This document shows, piece by piece, positions 1 through 11,855 of a stretch of DNA of 39,381 nt. The notes beneath the pieces were generated by a model. That model searched no databases, was not told the DNA's origin, and saw nothing but the letters and a program-made list of their open reading frames with translations. Position 1 is the stretch's first letter. Each line of letters starts with the position of its first letter. Location: NCBI GenBank assembly GCA_902572775.1, contig CACGHF010000006.1:1-39381 (forward strand). Reading direction: 5' to 3'. Made by a program: the position numbers and the translations under genes. Origin of the DNA: an uncultured Pelagibacteraceae bacterium. Lineage in GTDB: Bacteria; Pseudomonadota; Alphaproteobacteria; Pelagibacterales; Pelagibacteraceae.

Positions 1-191
1 AAACATTGTTAAATAGAATTAAAAACAGTAAAAAAAGACCATTGGCGATTAATGCAACCGATACTGAGTTAATTGATTTAATTAAGAAACGATCTAACAT
101 TTATTCTAAAGCTTTATATGAAATAAAGTGTGATAATCTTACTAAAAGTGAAATAGTAAATAAAATTGTAAAAATTTATGAAACAAACTAG
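1..191 (+). CDS. aroK: Shikimate kinase, C-terminal fragment (5' truncated by window edge)
   Basis: Open frame from window start; RPL...L..L...R..IYS.A.Y.I pattern typical of the shikimate kinase C-terminus; overlaps the aroB start by 14 nt, the usual aroK-aroB order. Confidence 0.8.
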   Translation, partial: TLLNRIKNSKKRPLAINATDTELIDLIKKRSNIYSKALYEIKCDNLTKSEIVNKIVKIYETN

Positions 192-1284
192 ATTAAATAT
201 AGTAACTAAAACCGAAAAATATCCAATAATTATTGGATCAAATTTAAGCTCGAGCATATCAAAAATTTTTAAATCAAATTCAATTGATTTTGATAAATGT
301 TTGATTGTTGTTGATAAAAATGTTCCAAAAAAATTTGTAACAAATATTAAAAGGTCTTTTAAAAATAAAAGTATTTTTGTGTTATTTTTTAATGCTAGTG
401 AAAAAAATAAAAATATTAATAGCATTAATAAAATTCTAGAAGTTTTATTAAATAAAAACTTTTCAAGAAATGATGTTTTAATTTCTTTAGGAGGGGGAAT
501 TACAGGCGACGTAAGTGGTTTTGCAGCTAGTCTTTTCAAAAGGGGTCTTAAGTTTGCAAATATTCCAACAACTCTTTTATCTCAAGTTGATTCATCAATC
601 GGGGGGAAAACTGGAGTTAATTCTAAGTATGGTAAAAATTTAATAGGAAGTTTTTATCAACCATCATTGGTTCTCTCAGATATTCAATTTCTTAAATCTT
701 TATCAAAAAGAGAGATAATTTGTGGATATGGAGAAATATTGAAACATTCATTAATTGAAAATAAAAAATTTTTTAGTTTCTTAAATAAAAATCTTAAAAA
801 GATTTTAAGTCTTTCATCTCCATTTATTGAAAAAGCTATCTATGAAAGTTGTAAAATTAAAAAAAAGATAGTCGAAAAAGATGAAAAAGAAACAGCATTA
901 AGAAAAGTATTAAATTTTGGTCATACATTTGCCCATGCTTATGAGGCAGGGTTAGGGTACAGCCATAAACTAAATCATGGTGAAGCTGTGATACTTGGAA
1001 TGAAAACGGCACTAAGTTTTAGTTTTAAGGAAAATATGCTTAGTAAAAACGAATATGATTTAATTATAAATCATATTGATAATTCTGGTTTACCTTCTTC
1101 TATAAAAAAATATTTTTCTATAAGAGATTTAAATAAGATTTTATCTTTTATGACCAAAGATAAAAAAAATAATTCTAAAAAAATTAACTTAGTTTTGTTA
1201 AAAAAAATTGGTAAGCCAATTTTCAACAAACAATACTCCAAAAAAAAAATAAATTTATTTCTGAAAAAATTTTTAACTAATTAA
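178..1284 (+). CDS. aroB: 3-dehydroquinate synthase
   Basis: 368 aa; motifs SLGGGITGDVSGFAASLFKRG, PTTLLSQVDSSIGGKTGVN, LNFGHTFAHAYE, LNHGEAVILGM. Confidence 0.97.
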   Translation: MKQTRLNIVTKTEKYPIIIGSNLSSSISKIFKSNSIDFDKCLIVVDKNVPKKFVTNIKRSFKNKSIFVLFFNASEKNKNINSINKILEVLLNKNFSRNDVLISLGGGITGDVSGFAASLFKRGLKFANIPTTLLSQVDSSIGGKTGVNSKYGKNLIGSFYQPSLVLSDIQFLKSLSKREIICGYGEILKHSLIENKKFFSFLNKNLKKILSLSSPFIEKAIYESCKIKKKIVEKDEKETALRKVLNFGHTFAHAYEAGLGYSHKLNHGEAVILGMKTALSFSFKENMLSKNEYDLIINHIDNSGLPSSIKKYFSIRDLNKILSFMTKDKKNNSKKINLVLLKKIGKPIFNKQYSKKKINLFLKKFLTN

Positions 1285-1533
1285 AATTTGGATTGAGTGG
1301 ATAAATTCTTTTAATTCTTGATCTAAAATCTTGTAAATTTTTTTATTACTTTCAATTTTATTCATTTTTTTTAGTTCTTGAGAAACAATAATTAATTTTA
1401 AATGATATTTTTCTTTTTGATTTCCTTTATGATTTTTATGAAGAAAAGATTTATCTTCAATATTAATACTTTCAATATTTATTTGATTTAATAATTTATT
1501 TTTTACAATTGTAATTAACTCATTTATATCCAT
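1273..1533 (-). CDS. bolA: BolA family protein
   Basis: 86 aa; HKGNQKEKYHLKLIIVS and C-terminal L.QELKEFIHSIQI pattern of BolA; next to J-protein/cobS as in other alphaproteobacteria. Confidence 0.85.
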   Translation of the reverse strand: MDINELITIVKNKLLNQINIESINIEDKSFLHKNHKGNQKEKYHLKLIIVSQELKKMNKIESNKKIYKILDQELKEFIHSIQILIS

Positions 1534-1550
1534 ATATGTTATTATATATC

Positions 1551-2084
1551 ATGAAAAATATTTGTGACTGGAATAATTGTAATGAAATAGGTGAATATAA
1601 GGCACCAGTTGAAAAAGATAATAGCAGAAAATTTAGAATGCTTTGCCTTGAGCATGTAAAAGAATTTAATAAAAATTGGAACTATTTTTCAGGAATGAAT
1701 GATGACCAAGTAATGGATTTTTTAAAATCTGACATGACTTGGCACAAACCCACGCAAAGCTTTAGCTCTTCAGATAATTTTTTCAAAGTGTTATGGAATA
1801 CAACTTTGAGAGATGAGTTAGATAAAGAAAAAATAAATGGAGATTATAATCATATGCGTCAATTTAAATTCGATCATAAAGATATAAAAGCTTTTGGAAT
1901 ATTGGGGATTTCTGTGGGTTTAAAGTGGAAGAAAATACAAGATAAATTCAAATTACTTGTGAAAAAATTTCACCCTGATATGAATTCTGGAAATAAAAAA
2001 TACGAAGAAAAACTTAAACTTATAACATTGGCTTACACTCAATTAAAAAATACCTATAGAGAAAAAATTGACACCAAATCTTAA
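1551..2084 (+). CDS. J-domain (DnaJ-like) protein with N-terminal CxxxxC...CxxH putative zinc site
   Basis: ORF 1536-2084; ATG at 1551 gives [19 protein letters not shown]...[19 protein letters not shown], then FGILG...[19 protein letters not shown] (J-domain HPD). Confidence 0.88.
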   Translation: MKNICDWNNCNEIGEYKAPVEKDNSRKFRMLCLEHVKEFNKNWNYFSGMNDDQVMDFLKSDMTWHKPTQSFSSSDNFFKVLWNTTLRDELDKEKINGDYNHMRQFKFDHKDIKAFGILGISVGLKWKKIQDKFKLLVKKFHPDMNSGNKKYEEKLKLITLAYTQLKNTYREKIDTKS

Positions 2085-3042
2085 CACAGAACCGGATATT
2101 AAAGTTTCATTAAAACAGACTTTTGGAATTGATTCAGAAATGGAAGTAGATGCATTTTCAAAAAAGAATGAATATGTTCCTGAAATTGATAAAAACTACA
2201 AGTTCGATAGAGATACTACTTTAGCCATTATTTCAGGATTTGCTTATAACAAGAGAGTTTTAGTTCAAGGATATCATGGCACTGGTAAATCTACTCACAT
2301 TGAGCAAATTGCTGCAAGATTAAATTGGCCTTGCATCCGTGTAAATTTAGATAGTCATGTAAGTAGAATTGATTTGATTGGAAAAGATGCGATTGTTCTT
2401 AAAGATGGTAAACAAGTAACTCAATTTAACGAAGGAATTTTACCATGGTCTATACAAAATCCAGTTGCACTTGTTTTTGATGAATATGATGCTGGTAGAC
2501 CTGATGTAATGTTTGTAATTCAAAGAGTTTTAGAAGCTGAGGGAAATTTTACATTACTAGATAAAAACAAAGTAATTAAACAAAATAAATTTTTTAGATT
2601 ATTTGCTACTTCAAATACTGTTGGACTTGGTGATACGACAGGTCTTTATCATGGTACGCAGCAAATTAACCAAGGTCAGATGGATAGATGGAATATTGTT
2701 ACAACTTTAAACTATCTTAGCTTAGATAGAGAAATGGACATTGTTTTGTCTAAAAATAAAAACTTAAATAACACAAAGGGAAAAGAAAAAGTTGCTAACA
2801 TGATAAAAGTAGCATCTTTAACGCGTAAAGGATTTATTGCAGGAGATATTTCAACAGTGATGAGCCCTAGAACGGTGTTACATTGGGCAGAAAATGCAGA
2901 GATATTTAAAGACACTGGTTACGCTTTTAGAGTAACTTTTCTTAATAAATGTGATGAAATTGAAAAAAATACTATCGCAGAATATTATCAAAGATGTTTT
3001 GGTGAAGAGTTGCCAGAATCTTTGATTAATATTCAAATCTAA
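2068..3042 (+). CDS. cobS: CobS-type AAA+ ATPase (aerobic cobaltochelatase CobS subunit family)
   Basis: Walker [22 protein letters not shown], Walker [36 protein letters not shown]-terminus; TTG start overlapping the upstream ORF. Confidence 0.93.
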   Translation: MTPNLNTEPDIKVSLKQTFGIDSEMEVDAFSKKNEYVPEIDKNYKFDRDTTLAIISGFAYNKRVLVQGYHGTGKSTHIEQIAARLNWPCIRVNLDSHVSRIDLIGKDAIVLKDGKQVTQFNEGILPWSIQNPVALVFDEYDAGRPDVMFVIQRVLEAEGNFTLLDKNKVIKQNKFFRLFATSNTVGLGDTTGLYHGTQQINQGQMDRWNIVTTLNYLSLDREMDIVLSKNKNLNNTKGKEKVANMIKVASLTRKGFIAGDISTVMSPRTVLHWAENAEIFKDTGYAFRVTFLNKCDEIEKNTIAEYYQRCFGEELPESLINIQI

Positions 3043-4841
3043 TGAGCACTAAAGAAAATAATTTAAAAGAAAAATTCAAAATTGCTCTAACTTCTACCGC
3101 AAAAGTAATTGCTGATGATTTTGATGTAAAAAAAACAAATTCTGAAGAGAAAAAAATAAAAGAATTCAATTTTCTAGAAATCGATAATTTAACTAGTCCA
3201 GCTGATTTTATAAGATTACGTGCAGAAACAGACTCATCTGCTTTGAAAAAAAAATTTTGTAATGAAACAATTTACAAAAAAAATCTTCCCTCAAATACAT
3301 CTTCTAGATCTCTTTATAATATTGCTGAAAAAATACGTTATGAGACTCTGGGAGGAAAAATGTTAAAAGGAATTGAGAAAAATTTTCAAGAAAATTATAA
3401 TCAAATAATAAATCGTAAACGCAAAGATCAATTAAAAACTAAAGAGGATGTATCTGTATCAGAGGCATTCGAGTTATATATGCTTAAGAATTTTCATAAA
3501 ATTAAGCTAAATCCTCTAACAACAAAAATGCTTAATTTTTGGGAAAAAGACTTTGAGGATGCTATAGAAAAACATAAAGAATTTTTATTTAAAAATCTTG
3601 AAGATCAAAACATTTATAGTTCAAAGTTTTTAGAAATATTGGAAGAAATGGATATTTTTCAAAGTGAAAATGAGGACGAAAGAAAAGAAGAAAATCAAGA
3701 TCAAGGACAAGATAATCCATCAAATGAAGATGAAAATAATGACAAAGAAGACAATAAAGATGAAAAAGACGAAAATGTATCAGAAGCTTCACTAGATGCT
3801 GATTATAGTGTTGATGAATTTAACTTTGACGAACAGCTATCAGACACAGAGTCAGATGAACAAAGCTCTGAGCAAGTAGCTCAAAAAAAAATAGATAATA
3901 TCAATTTAGATTATAAAATATTTACAACCCAGTTTGATGAAGTTGTAAAAGCTGAAAATCTAGAAAATGCAGATGAAGCGACAAAACTAAGAAAAAATTT
4001 AGATCAACAATTAATTGGCTTTCAAGATATTATAACGAAACTTGCAAATAAACTTCAAAGACAATTACTTGCAAAACAAAATAGAGCATGGGAATTTGAT
4101 TTAGAGGAGGGATTATTAGACAGTTCAAAACTTCCAAGAATTATCATGGACCCATATAATTCTTTATCATTCAAAAAAGAAAAAGATTTAGATTTTAAAG
4201 ATACGGTAGTGACTCTGCTCATAGACAACTCTGGATCTATGAGGGGAAGACCAATAACTATTGCAGCTATTTGTGCAGATATCTTATCCAGAACGTTAGA
4301 AAGGTGCTCTGTCAAAGTTGAAATTTTAGGCTTCACAACCAAAAATTGGAAGGGTGGACAGAGTAGAGAATTATGGACTAAAAATTCTAAACCGAAAACA
4401 CCAGGAAGATTGAACGACCTAAGACATATAATTTACAAAGGAGCAGATACCCATTGGAGACAAGCAAAAAATAATTTAGGATTAATGCTTAAAGAAGGAT
4501 TGCTCAAAGAGAATATTGATGGAGAAGCTATATCGTGGGCCTATAATAGGATTAAAAAGAGAAAAGAAGAAAGAAAAATATTAATGGTTATTTCTGATGG
4601 AGCCCCTGTAGATGACTCAACTCTTTCTGTAAATTCAGGTGACTTTTTGGAAAAACATTTAAAAAAGATTGTGAAGTTTATTGAAAATAAATCAGATATT
4701 GAAGTTTTAGCCATAGGAATTGGTCACGATGTTTCAAGGTATTATAATAAAGCTATCAAAATTACTGACGTAAATGAATTAGGAGATGTTATGATATCTC
4801 AATTAAGCTCATTATTTGAAACAAAGAACAAATACCACTAA
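3042..4841 (+). CDS. cobT: CobT-type VWA-domain protein (cobaltochelatase CobT subunit family)
   Basis: Acidic low-complexity middle region (aa ~205-285) and C-terminal VWA domain with [18 protein letters not shown]; 1-nt overlap with cobS. Confidence 0.93.
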   Translation: MSTKENNLKEKFKIALTSTAKVIADDFDVKKTNSEEKKIKEFNFLEIDNLTSPADFIRLRAETDSSALKKKFCNETIYKKNLPSNTSSRSLYNIAEKIRYETLGGKMLKGIEKNFQENYNQIINRKRKDQLKTKEDVSVSEAFELYMLKNFHKIKLNPLTTKMLNFWEKDFEDAIEKHKEFLFKNLEDQNIYSSKFLEILEEMDIFQSENEDERKEENQDQGQDNPSNEDENNDKEDNKDEKDENVSEASLDADYSVDEFNFDEQLSDTESDEQSSEQVAQKKIDNINLDYKIFTTQFDEVVKAENLENADEATKLRKNLDQQLIGFQDIITKLANKLQRQLLAKQNRAWEFDLEEGLLDSSKLPRIIMDPYNSLSFKKEKDLDFKDTVVTLLIDNSGSMRGRPITIAAICADILSRTLERCSVKVEILGFTTKNWKGGQSRELWTKNSKPKTPGRLNDLRHIIYKGADTHWRQAKNNLGLMLKEGLLKENIDGEAISWAYNRIKKRKEERKILMVISDGAPVDDSTLSVNSGDFLEKHLKKIVKFIENKSDIEVLAIGIGHDVSRYYNKAIKITDVNELGDVMISQLSSLFETKNKYH

Positions 4842-6118
4842 ATATTAAATAATTCCTTATTGCTCCATCTAATTACGACTTCAGCACCATTACGAGTTTT
4901 TGAATTTCTACAATTAATTGATGCAAAATTTTTTTCTAATAAAGTTTTTCCAATAAACAAGCCTAGACCTAAACCCTCTTTAGATTTGTCTTTAGAATAA
5001 TTTGATTTTAAATATGGCTCACCAATTTTTGAGATTATATCTCTAGGATAACCACCACCATCATCCTCAACTGTTATTTCAGTTATTTCACTATCACTTT
5101 TCAAATTAATAAAAATTGTATTTTTGGCAAATTTATTCGCGTTTCCTATGAAATTCCTTAATCCATAAACTATTTCAATAGATTTACTTATTTTTTTTGG
5201 ATTTGAGTCTTGATCAAAATTGAAGACAAATTCCTTTTTACTTATTTCCTTAAAAGAAGAAATAATTTCATGCAAATAATCTCGAATATTAATATCTTTA
5301 TCGATAAATTCATCTTCTTCTACAGGATTTAAAGTTAATCGCTTTAAAATTTCATTACATCGTTCGACTTGACTATTTAATAACTCTATATCTTTTTCTA
5401 AATCTTTTTGCCCCTTAAATTGTTTCATTAAATCATGCGTAATTATTGTTATCGTGGAAAGTGGCGTACCTAAAGAATGTGCCGCTGCAGCAGCTTGACC
5501 ACCTAAAGATAATAGTTCATGTTCTTTAGCCATTACCTCTTCCATTTTTCCCAATGCTTCTTTTCTTAATCTAGATTGTGTACCAAATGTCATTCCAAAA
5601 TAATTTAAAAAGACCAAGGCAATAATTAAGGATGTTGGTATAGAATAGTAAAAATAATGATTATTATGAAAATCACTGTTTAAATTAATTGGCAAATCTT
5701 CATAGTTAAAAGTTAGAAAAATAATTATTATTATTGTTAAAGTTACTAATAATATATTAGTTCTTAAGCTCAAATTTGATGAAGAAAAAACACTTGGTAT
5801 TAATATAAAAATTACAAATGGATTGGTTATTCCTCCTGATAAATAAAGTAGGATACCTAATTGCAAAATATCTATAAACAAGAATACAAAAGCAGATCTA
5901 TCTGATAATTGTGTTTTTTTATAAATAAAAATTAAATATAAATTACTTAATATTCCTAAAAATATAACTAAATTTGAGGTAATAAAATCAAAACTAGGAT
6001 TAAGAAATAAATATACAAAATTTATTGCAATTAATTGTCCAATAATTCCGATCCATCTAAGAGTTATATATGTTGATTTTTTAAAAGAATGATATTTTGA
6101 AGTTTCAAAGAACTTCAT
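4838..6118 (-). CDS. regB: RegB/PrrB-like redox-sensing membrane histidine kinase
   Basis: Several N-terminal TM segments, GGITNPF motif, H-box [14 protein letters not shown], conserved Cys in [13 protein letters not shown], HATPase_c boxes (N, G1 [10 protein letters not shown]2 [15 protein letters not shown]). Confidence 0.85.
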   Translation of the reverse strand: MKFFETSKYHSFKKSTYITLRWIGIIGQLIAINFVYLFLNPSFDFITSNLVIFLGILSNLYLIFIYKKTQLSDRSAFVFLFIDILQLGILLYLSGGITNPFVIFILIPSVFSSSNLSLRTNILLVTLTIIIIIFLTFNYEDLPINLNSDFHNNHYFYYSIPTSLIIALVFLNYFGMTFGTQSRLRKEALGKMEEVMAKEHELLSLGGQAAAAAHSLGTPLSTITIITHDLMKQFKGQKDLEKDIELLNSQVERCNEILKRLTLNPVEEDEFIDKDINIRDYLHEIISSFKEISKKEFVFNFDQDSNPKKISKSIEIVYGLRNFIGNANKFAKNTIFINLKSDSEITEITVEDDGGGYPRDIISKIGEPYLKSNYSKDKSKEGLGLGLFIGKTLLEKNFASINCRNSKTRNGAEVVIRWSNKELFNI

Positions 6119-6120
6119 TT

Positions 6121-8181
<2,061 letters not shown>

Positions 8182-8316
8182 TTATATTTTAGGAGAAATT
8201 AATTATAACATTTTTTTAACTTTTTTGATTTATATTATCGACAAAAAGCCTAATTTATCCTTAAAATTACTTAAAAAACTCAACAAAAATAAGGGTAAGT
8301 TAATGTAGCTATATTT

Positions 8317-9042
8317 TTATAATTTTAAACTGTAAACGTTTAAGTTTACGTTATCAAGTATTCCATTTTTTGACTCGTTTATAACTTCGTAATTTTTATT
8401 TAAATTAAAAGGTTCAATAATTAAGTTTATTTCTCTGAATCTTCCTTCTGTTTTTAAGTCAACATTTTTAGAAATTTTTGGATCAGAAGTAATACCCAAA
8501 TATTTAAAATCTAAATTTTTAATCTTATTTATAATTTTGATAATACTTGAATTATCTAGATGTATAAAAACATGTCTTATCAAAATAAAGTCTGATTTTT
8601 TTATAAATCCTAAATCATCTGATACTATATCCTTAGATATAAATTTAACTTTTTGATTTCCAAATTTTTGGGAATTTTGTTCAATTAGATCATCTACGAT
8701 ATCTACTCCTAAATAAGACTCAAATTCAATATCTTTTAACAAATTATTCATCCAATTAAAATCTCCACAACCTATGTCTATTATTTTTCTAATTTTATTT
8801 TTTTTGAAAAAAATTTTAAGTGAATTTTGTAAATGTAAGGCTCTTTCTATATTCGATCCTTTACCACTTCTAGATTGGTTGCTATTTATATTATAATCTA
8901 TCCAATATCCAGAGTCGTAAATATATTTAAATATTTTTTTTCTTATAAAGTTTTGACCAAAAATATATTTTAGTAATTTAATTGAAAATAATTTTCTTAA
9001 AAAATAACTTATTGTAAAGTATCTTTTTATTTTTTTGTTCAT
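8317..9042 (-). CDS. Class I SAM-dependent methyltransferase
   Basis: 241 aa; motif I KIIDIGCGDFNWM, acidic residue at motif II (YLGVDIVDDLI), FILIRHVFIHL. Confidence 0.7.
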   Translation of the reverse strand: MNKKIKRYFTISYFLRKLFSIKLLKYIFGQNFIRKKIFKYIYDSGYWIDYNINSNQSRSGKGSNIERALHLQNSLKIFFKKNKIRKIIDIGCGDFNWMNNLLKDIEFESYLGVDIVDDLIEQNSQKFGNQKVKFISKDIVSDDLGFIKKSDFILIRHVFIHLDNSSIIKIINKIKNLDFKYLGITSDPKISKNVDLKTEGRFREINLIIEPFNLNKNYEVINESKNGILDNVNLNVYSLKL

Positions 9043-9053
9043 TTAATATTTTT

Positions 9054-9143
9054 TGGCGGAGAGACAGGGATTCGAACCCTGGGTACCTTTAAAAGTACAC
9101 ACACTTTCCAAGCGTGCGCTTTAAACCACTCAGCCATCTCTCC
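9054..9143 (-). tRNA. tRNA-Ser(GGA), with encoded CCA
   Basis: Reverse complement ggagagatggctgagtggtttaaagcgcacgcttggaaagtgtgtgtacttttaaaggtacccagggttcgaatccctgtctctccgcca; acceptor GGAGAGA/TCTCTCC, T-arm GGGTTCGAATCCC, loop CTTGGAAAG, long variable arm. Confidence 0.97.
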
Positions 9144-9160
9144 ATTTGAAATAAATATTT

Positions 9161-10039
9161 TTATTTTTTGATTGAAATTTTTTTATCAACATTATTTTCC
9201 TCAACAATAAAATTATCATTGAAACTCAAGTTAGTATAATGTAAAACATTTATTTTTCTATTTGGAAATGATGGTGTGTAATAATTTTCATCTATTTTTT
9301 TTATTTTTTCAGATTTACTAATTATCCAATTATTAGTTGAGTCTAATATTGAAATTTTATCAAAATTTTCGTAAATTATCTTATTCAAAGATAATTGATC
9401 TGTTTTTATTCCATAACTTGTTTTTGCTTTATTTAGTGCATTCTGATATTCGGTTTTCCATAAATCCCATATGTTTGAATCTGAATTCATACAAAATACA
9501 CCATTGTTAAACAAAGGTTTAAAAAATAAATTTTCTCCTAAATCGTCAGAAAAGTATTTTTTGTAATTTTTAAATGACCAGCCTGAAATTTTATAAAAAG
9601 ACTTAAAAATCTTTTTGATCCCAAATTTATTATTTTTAAACACATAGGATTCGTTTATTTCTGGAGCAATGGCTAAATCCTTAATTTCACAAGCTTTTAA
9701 AATATTCCTAATCCCATCTAAACTAAAAACCTCCGTATCTGCATCCATCCATATATATTTTTCATATCCTGGAAAATAATCTTTCATAAATGGTCTCTCA
9801 GTTAGCAATTTAAACCAATCTTTTTTATCCTCAAATTTAATATCTAAACTAAATTTTGCTTTTTCTTTTTTTGATATTTTATTTTCAAGCTCCTTTAAAT
9901 ACTCACTATCATTTTCAACATCTAGAATACATAAATCACAAACATCTAAACAATTTGTTTTATTTAAAGAGTTAACTAAATTATTTAAGAAAGGATAATA
10001 TTTTTTATCACTTCCAGTAATTATTACGTTTTTTTTCAT
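9161..10039 (-). CDS. Putative glycosyltransferase (nucleotide-diphospho-sugar transferase-like fold)
   Basis: 292 aa; EKYIWMDADTEVFSLDGI (DxD-like motif) and later FNNGVFCMNSDS, SLNKIIYEN; start codon overlaps the lepA stop (TAATG). Confidence 0.6.
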   Translation of the reverse strand: MKKNVIITGSDKKYYPFLNNLVNSLNKTNCLDVCDLCILDVENDSEYLKELENKISKKEKAKFSLDIKFEDKKDWFKLLTERPFMKDYFPGYEKYIWMDADTEVFSLDGIRNILKACEIKDLAIAPEINESYVFKNNKFGIKKIFKSFYKISGWSFKNYKKYFSDDLGENLFFKPLFNNGVFCMNSDSNIWDLWKTEYQNALNKAKTSYGIKTDQLSLNKIIYENFDKISILDSTNNWIISKSEKIKKIDENYYTPSFPNRKINVLHYTNLSFNDNFIVEENNVDKKISIKK

Positions 10040-11847
10040 TATTTCTCCTTTGAAATTTTTAAAACTCCTATGAATGCCTCTTGCGGAATCTCAACCCTTC
10101 CAAATTGTTTTGATCTAGCTTTTCCTTTCTTCTGTTTTTCTAAAAGTTTTCTTTTTCTATCAGTTGCTCCACCACCGTGAATTTTAGTCAAAACATCTTT
10201 TTTAAAACCTTTAATTGTTTCTCTTGCAATAATTTTACCTCCAATAGCTGCTTGAACTGGAATCATGAAATTATGCCGAGGTATAAGGTCTTTTAATTTT
10301 TCACATACTTCTCTCCCTGTTTTTTGCGCAAAATCTTTATGTATCATCATTGCTAAGGCATCAACAGGTTCTCCATTCACTAAAATACCAAGTTTTACTA
10401 AATCACCATCCCTATGCTCAATAATTTCATAGTCAAAACTAGCATATCCACTAGTCATCGATTTTAATCTATCATTAAAATCAAAAACAACCTCATTCAA
10501 TGGTAATTCATAATTAACGACAGCTCTGTTTCCTGAATAACTTAAATTAGTCTGTATTCCTCTTTTATCCTGACACATTTTTATAATTGAGCCTAAATAT
10601 TGGTCAGGAGTAATAATTGTTGCTTTTATCCATGGCTCTTCGATATATTTTATTACAGTTGGATCAGGTAAACTTGATGGATTTTGCAAATCAATCATGT
10701 TTCCATTATTAAGATAAACTTTGTAAACAACACCAGGTGTAGTTGTTAGTAAATTAACATCAAATTCTCTTTCTAATCTCTCAGTTACAATTTCTAAATG
10801 TAGTAATCCTAAAAATCCACATCTAAAACCTAAACCTAAAGCAGATGATGACTCTGGTTCAAATGAAAAACTTGCATCATTTAATTGCAATTTAGCTAAA
10901 CCGTCTTTAAGTTTTTGAAACTCAGAACTATCTACAGGAAACAGACCACAGAAAACTACCGGTTTACTTGGTTTAAATCCAGGTAAAGCTTTATCTAATG
11001 GTTTCGAAGCATCACATATTGTATCTCCAACTTTTGTTTCAGATAAAACTTTAATTCCTGTTGTAATAAATCCAATTTCACCTGTTTTTAGTTCATTTAT
11101 GTCTACTGGCTTTGGTGTAAAAACTCCAACTTTTTCAACAATATATTCTTGATTGGTAGACATCATTTTTATTTTCATGTGTTTTGAAAGTTTTCCATCT
11201 ATCACTCTCACTAAAATCACTACACCTAGATATGTATCATACCAACTATCAACCAATAAACATTTTAAATCTCCCGAACTTTCTCCTTTTGGAGGTGGTA
11301 ATGTTGTAATAATTTGCTCTAAAATATCTTCTATTCCTTCTCCAGTTTTACCTGAACAAGGAATTGCATTTGCGGTATCAATTCCTATAACTTCCTCAAT
11401 TTGTTTTTTTGTTCTATCTAAATCTGATGCAGGCAAATCAACCTTATTTAAAACTGGTACTATCTCATGGTTAGTATCTAAAGCTTGGTAAACATTGGCT
11501 AAAGTTTGAGCTTCTACCCCTTGTGTACTATCCACAATCAAAATTGAACCTTCACAGGCGTACAAAGATCTACTTACTTCATAACTGAAATCCACATGTC
11601 CTGGGGTATCAATAATATTTAAAATATAATTTTTTCCATTTTTAGCTTTATAATTTAATTTTACAGTTTGCGCTTTAATTGTAATTCCTCTTTCACGTTC
11701 AATATCCATAGAGTCTAAAACTTGAGCTTTCATCTCTCTTTCAGTTAATCCACCGCAACTATGAATAATTCTATCAGCTATAGTAGATTTTCCATGATCA
11801 ATATGCGCAATTATTGCAAAATTTCTTATATTATCAATTGAACTCAT
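10039..11847 (-). CDS. lepA: Elongation factor 4 / LepA GTPase
   Basis: 602 aa; [46 protein letters not shown]-terminal [23 protein letters not shown]. Confidence 0.98.
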   Translation of the reverse strand: MSSIDNIRNFAIIAHIDHGKSTIADRIIHSCGGLTEREMKAQVLDSMDIERERGITIKAQTVKLNYKAKNGKNYILNIIDTPGHVDFSYEVSRSLYACEGSILIVDSTQGVEAQTLANVYQALDTNHEIVPVLNKVDLPASDLDRTKKQIEEVIGIDTANAIPCSGKTGEGIEDILEQIITTLPPPKGESSGDLKCLLVDSWYDTYLGVVILVRVIDGKLSKHMKIKMMSTNQEYIVEKVGVFTPKPVDINELKTGEIGFITTGIKVLSETKVGDTICDASKPLDKALPGFKPSKPVVFCGLFPVDSSEFQKLKDGLAKLQLNDASFSFEPESSSALGLGFRCGFLGLLHLEIVTERLEREFDVNLLTTTPGVVYKVYLNNGNMIDLQNPSSLPDPTVIKYIEEPWIKATIITPDQYLGSIIKMCQDKRGIQTNLSYSGNRAVVNYELPLNEVVFDFNDRLKSMTSGYASFDYEIIEHRDGDLVKLGILVNGEPVDALAMMIHKDFAQKTGREVCEKLKDLIPRHNFMIPVQAAIGGKIIARETIKGFKKDVLTKIHGGGATDRKRKLLEKQKKGKARSKQFGRVEIPQEAFIGVLKISKEK

Positions 11848-11855
11848 TAATTATT

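Noticed and set aside
114-539. 141-aa minus-strand ORF with hydrophobic stretches
   Set aside because: Antisense to aroB, whose coding evidence is strong; hydrophobicity arises from reading AT-rich Lys/Asn codons in antisense.
3660-3880. Acidic repeat-like tract in cobT (many Glu/Asp/Asn codons)
   Set aside because: Low-complexity acidic linker typical of CobT, not a tandem repeat or CRISPR-like structure.
11153-11491. 112-aa plus-strand ORF
   Set aside because: Antisense within lepA; no domain signature.
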